Below are positions 11,157-20,962 of a DNA stretch of 64,000 nt, one piece after another. How positions within the stretch are numbered: position 1 is the first letter of the stretch; each line of letters opens with the position of its first letter. Source of the DNA: Ignavibacteriota bacterium. Its GTDB lineage: Bacteria; Bacteroidota; Ignavibacteria; Palsa-1295. The stretch lies in assembly GCA_003151825.1 (NCBI GenBank), contig PLYO01000041.1, positions 1-64,000 on the forward strand, read 5' to 3'. The position numbers and the translations under genes are program-made. The notes under the pieces were generated by a model. That model was not told the origin of the DNA and did no database searches. It saw only the letters and a program-made list of their open reading frames with translations.

Positions 11157-11462
11157 CTATACTGCGAGCTTATCGATGGCCCGTGCCATTTTGAAGTCCA
11201 TTTGAGTGATGCCGCTCGCCGAATGGGTGGAAAGCATCACCTTGACATTCTTATAGTCCGATAAAAGAATATCGGGATGGTGATCGTGCTTTTCAGCCAC
11301 GTTGGCAATTTGCTGAATGAAAGCCGCAGCATCTAAGAAGTTCTTTCGAACGAACGGTCGTGCGATCCTTTTATGCGCTTTGTCGTAGGACCACTTCGGA
11401 ACCGAGGGGAGTTCCTCTTCGATTTGTTTATTCGTCAGGCGATCGGTAGTTGTTTTTCCCAT
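11157..11462 (-). CDS. 4a-hydroxytetrahydrobiopterin dehydratase (PCD/DCoH)
   Basis: AEKHDHHPDILLSDYKNVKVMLSTHSASGIT motif; start trimmed to MGKTTTDRL. Confidence 0.88.
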   Translation of the reverse strand: MGKTTTDRLTNKQIEEELPSVPKWSYDKAHKRIARPFVRKNFLDAAAFIQQIANVAEKHDHHPDILLSDYKNVKVMLSTHSASGITQMDFKMARAIDKLAV

Positions 11463-11557
11463 GGTTTGAACCCTTGCGGGCCGAAATTGTTCATAAGACA
11501 AACCCTTTATTTGTCAAAATAATCCGTTTTTGAAGGTTGCATCTATTTTTTATAAAG

Positions 11558-11591
11558 TTTTTTTGTAACCCGAGCGACTTTGTGCGTTTTA
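11558..11591 (+). promoter_or_regulatory. Conserved upstream motif TTTTTTTGTAACCCGAGCGACTTTGTGCGTTTTA
   Basis: Near-identical to 61091-61124; each lies upstream of a secreted/lipoprotein-type gene. Confidence 0.6.
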
Positions 11592-11644
11592 CTATTAGGA
11601 GAATCCCTTATTATTAGGGATTCGATCAAATTTAGAAAAACCCC

Positions 11645-12076
11645 ATGAAAAAAATCAACAGCTTCGTTTTTTACACCGCGTTGTTCACGGCCATCGGTGC
11701 CGTATTCAATTCCTGCGCGCCCACCGCGCCGATTGAGCAAGACACGACCACCTTTTTTACGACTTCATCGAGCTTGTCCCTCACGGCTACAGACTCGGTA
11801 GCTTCGTCATCCATTAGCCTTAGCTGCGGCTGCATGTTCGGGCCGCTCGATGTAACTTCCGGGCCGCTGAAGGTGGTCGCGTATGGCTCTACGAGCGTAA
11901 TCCATTTCTCCTATAAAGATATCGATACATTGCTCTATACTCATACGATTTCCGCATCTATCTTTCCATCTACGCTGAAATCGCCCGGCCTCGACACGGC
12001 CTGGATCGCGTTGTACTTTCTCGACGAGGGAAAGTACCCGCTCTACGATACCATCCGTGTGATCGCGAGCTATTAG
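11645..12076 (+). CDS. Hypothetical lipoprotein
   Basis: Lipobox-like FNSCAPTAP after signal peptide. Confidence 0.6.
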   Translation: MKKINSFVFYTALFTAIGAVFNSCAPTAPIEQDTTTFFTTSSSLSLTATDSVASSSISLSCGCMFGPLDVTSGPLKVVAYGSTSVIHFSYKDIDTLLYTHTISASIFPSTLKSPGLDTAWIALYFLDEGKYPLYDTIRVIASY

Positions 12077-12104
12077 TCGCGCAGCAAAATCTAAGAATGA
12101 GCCG

Positions 12105-12623
12105 TTAGCGCTCACGATTCTTCATAATCCACTCCGCAAAGTCTCGGAATGCGCCGTAGCCGCCCATCGCCTTCGCAGCATAGTGGGCCACTTTTCGCGC
12201 GGCGGGCATAGCGTCTTCGGGGCAGGCGGTCAAGCCCGCGCGAGCGATCTCTTCCATAATGCCCACGTCGTTCACGTCATCGCCGATGTATGCAAGCTCG
12301 TGGAGCTTTAATCCGGTCTTCTTCAAAACATCGGAAAGATACGCCTTTTTATCAAGAACGCCTGGAAAATAATATGGAAGTGCGAGCTTCTTCGACCGCG
12401 AAGCGACTCGTGGGGAATCTTCGCGCGTCAGCATCGCACTTCCTATCCCGCGCTCTTTTAATAGTTCCATTCCCATTCCATCGCGAATGCTGAAGCGTTT
12501 CATCTCCTCGCCATTTGCGGAGTAATACACTCCGGTATCGGTTAGCACGCCATCGACATCGGTCAGCACTAATGTGATGCGTTTCGCACGGCGCCGGATT
12601 TCGGTTTCAGTTAACTTTTTCAT
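12105..12623 (-). CDS. kdsC: KDO-8-phosphate phosphatase-like HAD hydrolase
   Basis: LVLTDVDGVLTDTGVYY, DGMGMELL, YIGDDVNDVGIM. Confidence 0.9.
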   Translation of the reverse strand: MKKLTETEIRRRAKRITLVLTDVDGVLTDTGVYYSANGEEMKRFSIRDGMGMELLKERGIGSAMLTREDSPRVASRSKKLALPYYFPGVLDKKAYLSDVLKKTGLKLHELAYIGDDVNDVGIMEEIARAGLTACPEDAMPAARKVAHYAAKAMGGYGAFRDFAEWIMKNRER

Positions 12624-13761
12624 GAGCTAATATTATCAAGCCTTCCAACGTGGGTGTCGAATGGCTGTCACCATCTTTCACAGCTTTTTTGCGCGATAGG
12701 GCGATCAAAGTATATCCCAGCACCGCCCACAGGGCTTCCCGCGAACGTTTGATCACCAAAAACGCTGCGGCAAGCGAGCCGGAGTTCCCGGCGGCCATAA
12801 GAATGCTCACATAACCGGTATCCTGCACGCCAATGCCACCCGGAACCATGGGAGCCGAAGAACGCAAGAGTACGCAGGTCACTTCCATCAATAATGCTTG
12901 TGGTATGGTAAGATTGGCTCCGAGCAATGCGAGAATAAGGAGCGTCTCAATATTTTCGAAAAGCCAAATGAGCGTATAGGCTCCCGCCGCGCCAAGAATC
13001 GGCCGGACGCCACGGAGCGCGCGGAGATCGGCATTGAACTCGTGAAATTGCGGCTCTTTGCGCTCGAACCATCGCTGTAGGCGATGGAAGGGAATTTTTC
13101 CAAGCCAGGAGTGCAGTTTTGCCACAAACCTGCTGCTGCAGAAGAGCGCCGTCAACACAGCATAAAACAATGCTACCGCACTTGCAAGAATAAAGATCGT
13201 CCAGATCTTCGTACTACCAAATGCGGGCGACGAAAAATCATTCGGATAAAGAATTGCTAACAATGCTACAGACAATGCAACCAGGCACTGCGTAAGACTA
13301 AGCAATGCTTTACGAAGTACAATACTTCCCGCACTCTTCGAAATCGGAAGCCCGAATTCGCGCTTGAGCATCCATGCCTTGAAGGGATCCGAAAGAATCG
13401 AACCAAGCGGAAGCGTGATGACAATGGCTTCGGTCGCCGTTCGAATACGGAACATTTTTCCATAGGCGATTCGCGCGCCTCGCGTAATCTCACGACCTCC
13501 CAGAATCAGCAACCTTCGCCAGGTCTCGGTATCGAGCAGCGCGGCGATCGTATAGGGAACTAAGATTATGGCGATCGTCCATGCTCCGAGCCGAAGAAGA
13601 ATGGCGGGTGCATCAGAAAAATCAGTCGTCTCAATGACATGGGCGATCAGGAAAATCCCAACCAATATTCCGAATACGCCAGCCAGCACCCGAGTCCGCG
13701 TCCAGACGTGTGCGCCGTTTAATGGCAACCCCGTTTCATTCTTACTGGAAATTTTTTGCAA
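12607..13761 (-). CDS. Flippase-like / lysylphosphatidylglycerol synthase TM-region family membrane protein
   Basis: Polytopic; EVTCVLLRSSAPMVPGGIGVQDTGYV; overlaps kdsC start. Confidence 0.7.
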   Translation of the reverse strand: MQKISSKNETGLPLNGAHVWTRTRVLAGVFGILVGIFLIAHVIETTDFSDAPAILLRLGAWTIAIILVPYTIAALLDTETWRRLLILGGREITRGARIAYGKMFRIRTATEAIVITLPLGSILSDPFKAWMLKREFGLPISKSAGSIVLRKALLSLTQCLVALSVALLAILYPNDFSSPAFGSTKIWTIFILASAVALFYAVLTALFCSSRFVAKLHSWLGKIPFHRLQRWFERKEPQFHEFNADLRALRGVRPILGAAGAYTLIWLFENIETLLILALLGANLTIPQALLMEVTCVLLRSSAPMVPGGIGVQDTGYVSILMAAGNSGSLAAAFLVIKRSREALWAVLGYTLIALSRKKAVKDGDSHSTPTLEGLIILAHEKVN

Positions 13762-13912
13762 TCTTCCGTAAAATAATTGCTTAAAACGGCGATTTCATCA
13801 AGGTAACTCCACAAAGGTTATTATGTTACCATTACGCTATCGAATCGCGAAAATCACAAATGACAAATTAGAGGAAAAAAACTCTTTCCTCCAATTCGTA
13901 ATTCGTAATTAA

Positions 13913-14629
13913 TCACCCATGCGCTTTGATCGCTTCCACCGCATCGATCTTCACGCTCGGCCCCATCGTCGAGCTGATCGCGACGGACTTCACGAATTGC
14001 CCCTTCGCCGTTGCCGGCTTTGCGCGGATGATCGTGCTGAGGAACATATTGATATTATCCACCAATTTCGGCGCCTCGAACGAAGCCTTCCCCACCGAGG
14101 CATGGATATTCCCGCCTTTATCGACGCGGAATTCTATCTTGCCGGCTTTCACTTCTTTCACCGCCGTCGTAACGTCCTGCGTGACCGTTCCCGATTTCGG
14201 ATTCGGCATCAGCCCGCGAGGTCCAAGAATGCGACCAAGCTTGCCAAGCTCGCCCATCACTTCGGGCGTGGCGATGATAACGTCCGTATCGGTCCATCCG
14301 CCGCGAATTTTTTCGAGGATCGGCTCGAAGCCAGCTTCGTCTGCGCCGGCGGCGAGTGCTGCGGCTTCCTGATTGCGCGTCACGACCGTAACGCGAACCG
14401 TTTTGCCGATGCCATGCGGCAGCGAAACCGTCCCGCGAATCGCCTGATCGGCTTTACGCGGATCGACTCCGAGATTGATCGCAATATCCACCGACTCATC
14501 GAACTTCGCCGATGCGGTTTGCTTCACTTTGCTCACTGCTTCGGCGAGCGAAACCGGCTTGCGCGACTTAACGTCCTCGGCGCCGATTTTCTTCAAAAGA
14601 TTAGTATAGCGTTTACCGTGTTTTATCAT
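13913..14629 (-). CDS. rplA: 50S ribosomal protein L1
   Basis: MIKHGKRY...GRILGPRGLMPNPKSGTVT. Confidence 0.98.
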   Translation of the reverse strand: MIKHGKRYTNLLKKIGAEDVKSRKPVSLAEAVSKVKQTASAKFDESVDIAINLGVDPRKADQAIRGTVSLPHGIGKTVRVTVVTRNQEAAALAAGADEAGFEPILEKIRGGWTDTDVIIATPEVMGELGKLGRILGPRGLMPNPKSGTVTQDVTTAVKEVKAGKIEFRVDKGGNIHASVGKASFEAPKLVDNINMFLSTIIRAKPATAKGQFVKSVAISSTMGPSVKIDAVEAIKAHG

Positions 14630-14632
14630 AGC

Positions 14633-15058
14633 TTATCCCTCCACGGTTATGCCCATCGAGCGGGCGGTGCCGGCGACCATGCTTATCGCCGCTTCGATCG
14701 AAGCTGCGTTTAGGTCCGCCATTTTTTGCTTTGCTATTGCCGCGACATCGGCCTTCGAGACTTTCGCGACCTTCAACCGGTTTGGCTCTTTCGAGCCTTT
14801 TTCGATGCTCGCCGCTTTCAACAGCAGCGATGCCGCCGGTGGGGTTTTCGTGATAAAAGTGAAGCTCTTATCCGAAAAAACGGTGATTACAACCGGGATG
14901 ATCGCATCGCCCTCTTTTTGAGTCCGCGCATTGAACTGCTTGCAGAACTCCATGCCGCTGACGCCTTTTTGTCCGAGCGCCGGGCCGACAGGAGGCGCCA
15001 TCGTCGCCTTCCCTGCCGGGATTTGCAGCTTAATAAATCCAGTTACTTTTTTCGCCAT
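14633..15058 (-). CDS. rplK: 50S ribosomal protein L11
   Basis: [33 protein letters not shown]; start trimmed from 15172 because the upstream part is a repeat. Confidence 0.98.
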   Translation of the reverse strand: MAKKVTGFIKLQIPAGKATMAPPVGPALGQKGVSGMEFCKQFNARTQKEGDAIIPVVITVFSDKSFTFITKTPPAASLLLKAASIEKGSKEPNRLKVAKVSKADVAAIAKQKMADLNAASIEAAISMVAGTARSMGITVEG

Positions 15059-15082
15059 TGATAGTTTATGGTTTAGTGGTTT

Positions 15083-15166
15083 CGACCTCTCCCTAACCCT
15101 CTCCTTGCAAAGGAGAGGGAATAAACTCCCCTCTCCTTTGCAAGGAGAGGGGCTGGGGGAGAGGTC
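15083..15166. repeat. Nested palindromic repeat (CCCTCTCCTTGCAAAGGAGAGGG family)
   Basis: Two adjacent hairpins plus outer inverted arms upstream of rplK. Confidence 0.75.
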
Positions 15167-15562
15167 TCCCACGGTGATTAATTTTCAAACTTCGCCTGCT
15201 GCGAAGTGGCACGTAAGCAATTTTCAGATTACTTTGGTTCGGAGTGATGCCCTGTTTCATGCTAAAATTGGCGGCTTTTGTGCGGGGGGAGTTTAAAGTT
15301 CATGAACTGTGGCGTTTCCGAGCTACTTTCGCCACTTTTCCAAAATTATTCATAATTCTGCCATCTCACAGAAACCTACTTATGCACATTCTATATCCCC
15401 GCTCTATTTTCAATGAACAACCGCAGCCCCCTTCATCTTTCATCTTTCCTATTTCATCTTTGCCCAATTGGGGTGCCCATCAATGCACTACCAAATATAA
15501 TACATCCAAAACCCAAAAGCAAGCAAATTCAAAATTATTTTAAGAATTTTTCAATACACCAT

Positions 15563-15638
15563 GTCATTCCCGCGAAAGCGGGAATCCAGACCCCGGAGCT
15601 GCGATAATCTATTGGATTCCCGCTTTCGCGGGAATGAC
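15563..15638. repeat. GTCATTCCCGCGAAAGCGGGAATCCAG palindromic repeat pair
   Basis: Two inverted arms, each internally palindromic. Confidence 0.85.
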
Positions 15639-15681
15639 ACGAATCCATCCGCATAATCCATCCAATCTGCGTAATCCAGGT

Positions 15682-16950
15682 TCACCTCTTCACCACCGGC
15701 AGCGTCTCCACCTGCCCATTCATCCGCACGAGACATTCATACATCCCCGTGGTGCAGGCATCCTTGCCTGCATCCCAGGTGAAGGAATGCTCTCCCGCAC
15801 CCAGCTCACCCGTTAGAAGCCGCGCAACCTCCACGCCAAGCATATTCACAATGGATACCTCCGCATACCCCGCAGCTTGCGGGGTGAAGGAGATTGTTGT
15901 GGACTGCGAGAGGGGATTGGGGTAACTTTGAATTGAATTTTGGATCGGAGTGATTTGCGAAACATCGCTTATTCCGAAATCCGAAAGCGGGCGGCGCCAG
16001 ACGCCGTTATACGCAGTCCAGGTGTTATACGCAGTCCCGGCAAAGAGGTTCGTGCCGATCACCGCAAAGGCATCAACAGAATAAGAAGCTCTCGTCAATC
16101 CGGCAGTGTCCGCCCTCCATGTTGTGCCGCTGTCGGCCGAGAAATAAAGGCCGTTGTAAGTCCCGGCAAAGAGATTCGTGCCGATCACCGCAAAAGCATA
16201 GACATAAGCGTTCGCTGGCAACCCGGTACCCACCGACCTCCAGCTTGTACCGTTGTCGGTCGAGCGATAAACGCCATCATAGTGAGCCGCGGCAAAGAGA
16301 TTCGTGCCGATCGCCGCAAGGGCTGTGACATAAGCGTTCGCTCCCATGCCGTTAGTGTCCGCCCTCCAGCTCGTGCCGTTGTCGGTCGAGCGATAAACGC
16401 CGTTGCCGGGAGTCCCGGTAGTCCCGGCAAAGAGATTCGTGCCAATCACTGCAAAGGCATAGACATGATCGCTCGCTGGCAATCCAGTATCCGCCACCCT
16501 CCAGCTTGTGCCGTTGTCGGTGGAGAGATAAACGTCGCCGATTGTCATGGCAAAGAGATTCGTGCCGTTCACCGCAAGGGCAGGGACATAAAGGCCATTG
16601 CCGCCCGTCAAGCCGGTCCTCGCCGCCCTCCAGCTTTTGCCGGTGTCGGTCGAGCGAAAAACGCCGCTGCCGTCAGTCCCGGCAAAGAGATTCGAGCCGA
16701 TCACCGCAAGGGACCAGACATACTGCAATCCCATGCCCATGGTGTCCAGCGTCCAGCTTGCGCCGTTGTCGGTCGAAAGATAAACGCCGCCATTAGTCCC
16801 TGCAAAGAGATTCGTGCCGATCACCGCAAGGTCATGGACATCACTACCCTCATACGGTCCATTCGTTTGCACCCACTGCGCGCGCGCGGCGGGCGCGGAG
16901 GTGAGCGCGAGCAAAAGAATCGAAGCCAGGAGGATGAGTTTTGGTTTCAT
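15682..16950 (-). CDS. Secreted beta-propeller (BNR/YCF48-like) repeat protein with T9SS sorting domain
   Basis: Repeated VIGTNLFAGT...STDNGTSWRA units; C-terminal AGYAEVSIVNMLGVEVARLLTGELGAGEHSFTWDAG; start trimmed to MKPKLILLAS. Confidence 0.85.
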   Translation of the reverse strand: MKPKLILLASILLLALTSAPAARAQWVQTNGPYEGSDVHDLAVIGTNLFAGTNGGVYLSTDNGASWTLDTMGMGLQYVWSLAVIGSNLFAGTDGSGVFRSTDTGKSWRAARTGLTGGNGLYVPALAVNGTNLFAMTIGDVYLSTDNGTSWRVADTGLPASDHVYAFAVIGTNLFAGTTGTPGNGVYRSTDNGTSWRADTNGMGANAYVTALAAIGTNLFAAAHYDGVYRSTDNGTSWRSVGTGLPANAYVYAFAVIGTNLFAGTYNGLYFSADSGTTWRADTAGLTRASYSVDAFAVIGTNLFAGTAYNTWTAYNGVWRRPLSDFGISDVSQITPIQNSIQSYPNPLSQSTTISFTPQAAGYAEVSIVNMLGVEVARLLTGELGAGEHSFTWDAGKDACTTGMYECLVRMNGQVETLPVVKR

Positions 16951-17004
16951 GTTCGCTAAAAAGTTAGGGAATAAGTTATTAGGAATGGAATGCAGATAGG
17001 CCAA

Positions 17005-18471
17005 TTATAGCGCCAGGATTGTAAACTCCACTCGCCGGTTTTTCGCCCGTCCCGCTTCGGTGCCATTGGTGGTTAGAGGCTTTGTTTGGCCATACCCCTT
17101 ACCCGTAAGCTGATTCGAGGGAATGCCCTTGCTTGTCAGGTAGGCGATCACGGCATTCACTCTCGCCAGGGAAAGTGTGTAGTTATGACCAGATGATCCG
17201 ACATTGTCGGTGTGCCCTCCAATTTGAATGCGTAGTGAAGGGTACGAGCGCAGATAGCCACATAGCCGATCCAATTCCGTAAATGACGTTGCTTGAAGCT
17301 CTGCCTTGCCCGTTTCAAAGAACAGGTTCTTGAGTCCGATGGTCGCGCCCACCTCCATCGGCATCATCAGGATATCTTGGTTGATTTCCTGGTACGTGCT
17401 CACTGTTGTCAGGTCGAGGAAATCTGAGAGTGCATAAAAATGCTCGGCTCGCGCCGCGATGCTATACTTTTTCCCATATTGAAGGACTACGCTGTATTTA
17501 CCATCGCGCGCATTCGTCTTCGCTTCGCCGGCATTCTGATTCGCTTCAATATCATCATAAGTGATCTCCGCTGCGAGCGGTTCTTTTGTCTTTGCATTGA
17601 TGACGGTCCCCGTGATTAGAGCGACAGGGTTAGGGCGTTCTTTGGGATCGATTGTGACCCTGTATAGGTCACCATTCCCATCCGCCTGACTCGCCACATA
17701 AGCATCGTCGCCAGCGGCACTCATATAGAAATATGATTCCCAAGCGGGAGAATTAATAGTACTGTCAAGATCTTCCGGTGTGCTCCAATCCAACCAGGAA
17801 TCGTCCAGTCGGGTAGTTCTCACGATGTCGTTTCCTCCGAGTGTTCCATACCCGTCGGCGGAAAAGTAAAGAGTCCTGTTGTCCGAGGCGAGAAACGGAG
17901 TATAGGAAGATGTCCCTGCATTTAGCTTCGAGATGGCGACTGGGTCGCTCCAAACTTCACTCGAACGAAGAACGCTCAAATACAGCTTGGTACCATTGGA
18001 AAGAATCATCACTTTACCGTTAACGCTGAACGTAGCATCCAAATAATCCAAATCAAACACCCCTAAAGTGTGCTCGAACGGAATAGGCCGTGGTTCGGAC
18101 CACGAAGTCCCGTTAAAATCTGTCACGAACAAACCAGCGATGCCTCCATAGTTACCTCTGAGCACTAAGCGGTTGCCATCGGGATAAGCGAACTCTACCT
18201 CACCCTTTCCTCTCTTGTCGAGTTCGGAAATTTCTACGGCCTTCCCCCATCCATCCTTGCCGTTCCATTCCGAACGGAAAATACTCTTTGTCCATAGATC
18301 GCCCCGGAAAAAATATAAATATTTCCCATTTGGTGAAAGCACAGGATGCGACTCGGTGGAATCCGGAGTGTTGATATTGGGGCCGAGGTTGACTCGGGCC
18401 TTAGCGACGCTTTGAGCATGCGCGGTGGTGAATGCGAAGAGAAGCGAAAGTGTAAATATGGATGATTTCAT
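17005..18471 (-). CDS. PD40 (WD40-like) / carboxypeptidase-regulatory / OmpA-domain protein, PorE-like
   Basis: PNGKYLYFFRG PD40 repeats; LITGTVINAKTKEPLAAEITYDD; C-terminal IQIGGHTDNVGSSGHNYTLSLARVNAV. Confidence 0.82.
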   Translation of the reverse strand: MKSSIFTLSLLFAFTTAHAQSVAKARVNLGPNINTPDSTESHPVLSPNGKYLYFFRGDLWTKSIFRSEWNGKDGWGKAVEISELDKRGKGEVEFAYPDGNRLVLRGNYGGIAGLFVTDFNGTSWSEPRPIPFEHTLGVFDLDYLDATFSVNGKVMILSNGTKLYLSVLRSSEVWSDPVAISKLNAGTSSYTPFLASDNRTLYFSADGYGTLGGNDIVRTTRLDDSWLDWSTPEDLDSTINSPAWESYFYMSAAGDDAYVASQADGNGDLYRVTIDPKERPNPVALITGTVINAKTKEPLAAEITYDDIEANQNAGEAKTNARDGKYSVVLQYGKKYSIAARAEHFYALSDFLDLTTVSTYQEINQDILMMPMEVGATIGLKNLFFETGKAELQATSFTELDRLCGYLRSYPSLRIQIGGHTDNVGSSGHNYTLSLARVNAVIAYLTSKGIPSNQLTGKGYGQTKPLTTNGTEAGRAKNRRVEFTILAL

Positions 18472-18565
18472 GGCGTTGTTCGAGATTAGAACTTAAAAAA
18501 TTGCGCTGCAAACGCAGGTGATGACCTAAGGCCATCACCTTGCGAAACGAGATTTTCCGGTTCGC

Positions 18566-19141
18566 TCAGAACTTGAAGTCGAAACCCACGCAAAATGGAA
18601 GATAGTCCAAACCATATACCGCACGAATCGCCATCGACGGTGAAAAGAAATATCGCACTCCAACCTGCCCGGTGAAAAACAAGCCGCTTCCATAACTCGA
18701 CGAAGGATTGAAGCCATCGCCAATGGCAGGCCCAGAGTAACTCGAACTGACGATGACGTATCCGAGCCCAATCCCGATAAAAGGATCCCACTTGGACTGG
18801 ATCCCTTTCGGATCAAGAAGCACAAAGTGATAATCGCAAAGGACTCCAATAGGAATGTACGAATACGTATAGGAATAATCGGAATAAGCATTATCCGACC
18901 AACTCCAATAATCGATCCGAGCGGCAATGGCGAGCCGGCCCGGTCCGACGGTGCCGGGATTCGTGATCGGCGTTTCGAACATTCCGCCAATCATAACACC
19001 GTTGCCAAAACCAATTCCCAGCCCGAGTTCCGGACCGATATAGTTCGAGCCATTGGTAAACTGCGCACTCGCGCGCGAAGGAAGGAGGGCCGTAGCGCCC
19101 AGGAGCGATGCGGCAGCATAAAGAAGCAAGTGTTTTTTCAT
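18566..19141 (-). CDS. Outer-membrane beta-barrel protein
   Basis: Signal peptide and glycine/aromatic alternating strands ending FDFKF. Confidence 0.6.
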   Translation of the reverse strand: MKKHLLLYAAASLLGATALLPSRASAQFTNGSNYIGPELGLGIGFGNGVMIGGMFETPITNPGTVGPGRLAIAARIDYWSWSDNAYSDYSYTYSYIPIGVLCDYHFVLLDPKGIQSKWDPFIGIGLGYVIVSSSYSGPAIGDGFNPSSSYGSGLFFTGQVGVRYFFSPSMAIRAVYGLDYLPFCVGFDFKF

Positions 19142-19317
19142 AGAAATTCGATAGAAAAAGGTTAGAAAGGGGAATATGCTGGCGTTTCCAGGCGTATTAT
19201 CGGAGCATTGGAGCGGGCCGGGACCGGGGGACTTGTCACCTCGCGAGGCGGTTCGAACGAATGTTCAACTACAAATATAACACATTTTATTGCCTGTGCG
19301 CTCAAAAGCGTACCGCC

Positions 19318-19416
19318 CTACACCGGTGCCGGTGCCGGTTCCACACACAGCAAAGGTTCCGGCATCACCGCAAGCGCGGCGAAGAAGGTGGGCGCGAGAA
19401 GCCGTTTCGTGAGCAT
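19318..19416 (-). CDS. Signal-peptide-like micropeptide, terminal copy of cassette repeat (MLTKRLLAPTFFAALAV...)
   Basis: Shares ~48 nt with copies at 20042, 20400, 21033, 21609 and 47070. Confidence 0.4.
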   Translation of the reverse strand: MLTKRLLAPTFFAALAVMPEPLLCVEPAPAPV

Positions 19417-19430
19417 GGGAACGTTAACTT

Positions 19431-19664
19431 TTATGCTGCGAGGCGAAGGTCGGCGAGAACCGGGATACTCCAATCGCTGCTTTGTTCCATTCGCTTGCTG
19501 AAAAAGAGAATTTCGAGATTCTCCACGGCATTCGTTGTCGGGTTCAGACGCACGACGATCTCGTCCTCCAGCATCTCGGACTCCTGCCCGAGATAGGGTT
19601 CGCAGTTATTGATATAAAGAATGTCGCCGGTGCGATCGTAGTGGAATTTTAGCCGTGTGTCCAT
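19431..19664 (-). CDS. DUF2283-family protein (antitoxin-like)
   Basis: MDTRLKFHYDRTGDILYINNC...EDEIVVRLNP; overlaps upstream nuclease-like gene by 16 nt. Confidence 0.75.
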   Translation of the reverse strand: MDTRLKFHYDRTGDILYINNCEPYLGQESEMLEDEIVVRLNPTTNAVENLEILFFSKRMEQSSDWSIPVLADLRLAA

Positions 19665-19984
19665 AATGGTATTCCCTTCGGTTGATATCGTGAAATAAAA
19701 GCGGTAATAACCCAGTTTCGTTCGCTCGATGATATTACGATAACGACCACCCATTTGCCGCCGTATAGTTTAGCATCCCATCGTCCGAAGATGATCCCGT
19801 CCGCGTCCTTTCGCGATCGTACCACGATGGAGGGATTTTCTATGGTTATTCGAATGGTTTGTACCATTGCGCTCAGCTCCATTGCCTTAAACTCTGGATG
19901 CCCGCTTCGAATGTGGTCGATGCGCTCAGAAGTGAGATGTACGTTCTCGCCGAGGAACGGGCAAGGGAAAAGAGCATCAGACAT
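19649..19984 (-). CDS. Small nuclease-fold (PBECR/DUF4258-like) toxin candidate
   Basis: LTSERIDHIRSGHPEF...GIIFGRWDAKLYGGKWVVVIVISSSERNWVITAFISR; paralog of 20633-20962. Confidence 0.6.
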   Translation of the reverse strand: MSDALFPCPFLGENVHLTSERIDHIRSGHPEFKAMELSAMVQTIRITIENPSIVVRSRKDADGIIFGRWDAKLYGGKWVVVIVISSSERNWVITAFISRYQPKGIPLWTHG

Positions 19985-20042
19985 CTATAGGATGGGTTAG
20001 GGTAGCGAAGAGGATGAGCGCGAAAAGCCGTTTCGGGAACAT
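19977..20042 (-). CDS. Micropeptide MFPKRLFALILFATLTHPIDV, overlaps nuclease start by 8 nt
   Basis: ATG...TGA 21 codons; stop lies within the start of the 19984 ORF. Confidence 0.45.
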   Translation of the reverse strand: MFPKRLFALILFATLTHPIDV

Positions 20043-20053
20043 GGTGGTGTGCT

Positions 20054-20311
20054 TTAGGGCCGGTTCATATTTCGCAGTTGTTCGGAAATCTCGGCGAATA
20101 ATTCGTTTTGCCGTGCTTCGATGCGCTCCGACCGGTCGATGCGGTCTCCTTCGAGGACGAGCAGACGCTCTGTGTTTTCCAGCGCGCGTTCGAGGACTGC
20201 CATTCGCTCATCGTGCATCCCGATTATATCGTGAAGAGCGTTCATTCGCTCATCGTGTTTGATGATCAACTCTTCGATTTTACTTAGACGCCCATTTTGG
20301 TTTGCTTCCAT
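20054..20311 (-). CDS. Coiled-coil hypothetical protein
   Basis: Heptad-rich MEANQNGRLSKIEELIIKHDERMNALHDIIGMHDERM. Confidence 0.55.
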   Translation of the reverse strand: MEANQNGRLSKIEELIIKHDERMNALHDIIGMHDERMAVLERALENTERLLVLEGDRIDRSERIEARQNELFAEISEQLRNMNRP

Positions 20312-20343
20312 AGAAAAAAAACCTCAAATAGTGATACAATAGT

Positions 20344-20400
20344 TCAAGAACCCGCGAGCGCGGCGAAGAGGGGGAGCGCGAGAAGCCGTTTCGGGAGCAT
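20344..20400 (-). CDS. Micropeptide MLPKRLLALPLFAALAGS
   Basis: Complete 18-codon ORF; copy of the cassette repeat. Confidence 0.45.
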   Translation of the reverse strand: MLPKRLLALPLFAALAGS

Positions 20401-20414
20401 GATGAGTTTTATTT

Positions 20415-20648
20415 TTATGCGGCGAGGCGCATTTCGGTCAGGAATGGAAGCGTAAAATCGTTCGTCTGCTTCAGACGCTTCGAGTAGAAGAGAATTTCCA
20501 CATTCTCGACTTCGTTAGTGCCGGGGTTCAGCCGCACGACGACATCGTCGCCAAGCGCCTCCGATTCCTGTTCGGCGTAGGGCTTACACCGGTCGATATA
20601 CAGAATATCGCCGATCTGATCGTAGTGAAACGTTAATCTTCCTGCCAT
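20415..20648 (-). CDS. DUF2283-family protein
   Basis: Paralog of 19431-19664; overlaps upstream gene by 16 nt. Confidence 0.75.
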   Translation of the reverse strand: MAGRLTFHYDQIGDILYIDRCKPYAEQESEALGDDVVVRLNPGTNEVENVEILFYSKRLKQTNDFTLPFLTEMRLAA

Positions 20649-20962
20649 AGAATTTCTCCTTCCGGTACCTCGTGCGAACTATATGCCGTGATAATCCACT
20701 TCCGTTCCGGGTCATCGATTACAACAACAAGCAAGAACGTTCCGTTGTGCAATTCCGGATGCCATTTAACGAATACTATCCCGTGTTTGTCCGTGCTTGA
20801 TGTCTGAATGATTGACGGAGTGCGAAGTGTCTCCAAAATCATCGTTTCCAACTCTTCCGAGGAACCTAAGTCCGAATGCCGGGAAAGAATATGACTTCTG
20901 CGTTCGGATGTCAAAACGACCTCCGTTTTGAAGTATGGTGCATAGAATAATGTGTTATTCAT
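20633..20962 (-). CDS. Small nuclease-fold (PBECR/DUF4258-like) toxin candidate
   Basis: LTSERRSHILSRHSDL...GIVFVKWHPELHNGTFLLVVVIDDPERKWIITAYSSHEVPEGEILW. Confidence 0.6.
   Translation of the reverse strand: MNNTLFYAPYFKTEVVLTSERRSHILSRHSDLGSSEELETMILETLRTPSIIQTSSTDKHGIVFVKWHPELHNGTFLLVVVIDDPERKWIITAYSSHEVPEGEILWQED

Noticed and set aside
15059-15172. N-terminal extension of the L11 ORF
   Set aside because: Encoded by a palindromic repeat; canonical [12 protein letters not shown] start is at 15058
15940-16959. Plus-strand repetitive ORF (KEIRADHRKG repeats)
   Set aside because: Reverse complement of the beta-propeller repeat gene; periodicity is inherited from it
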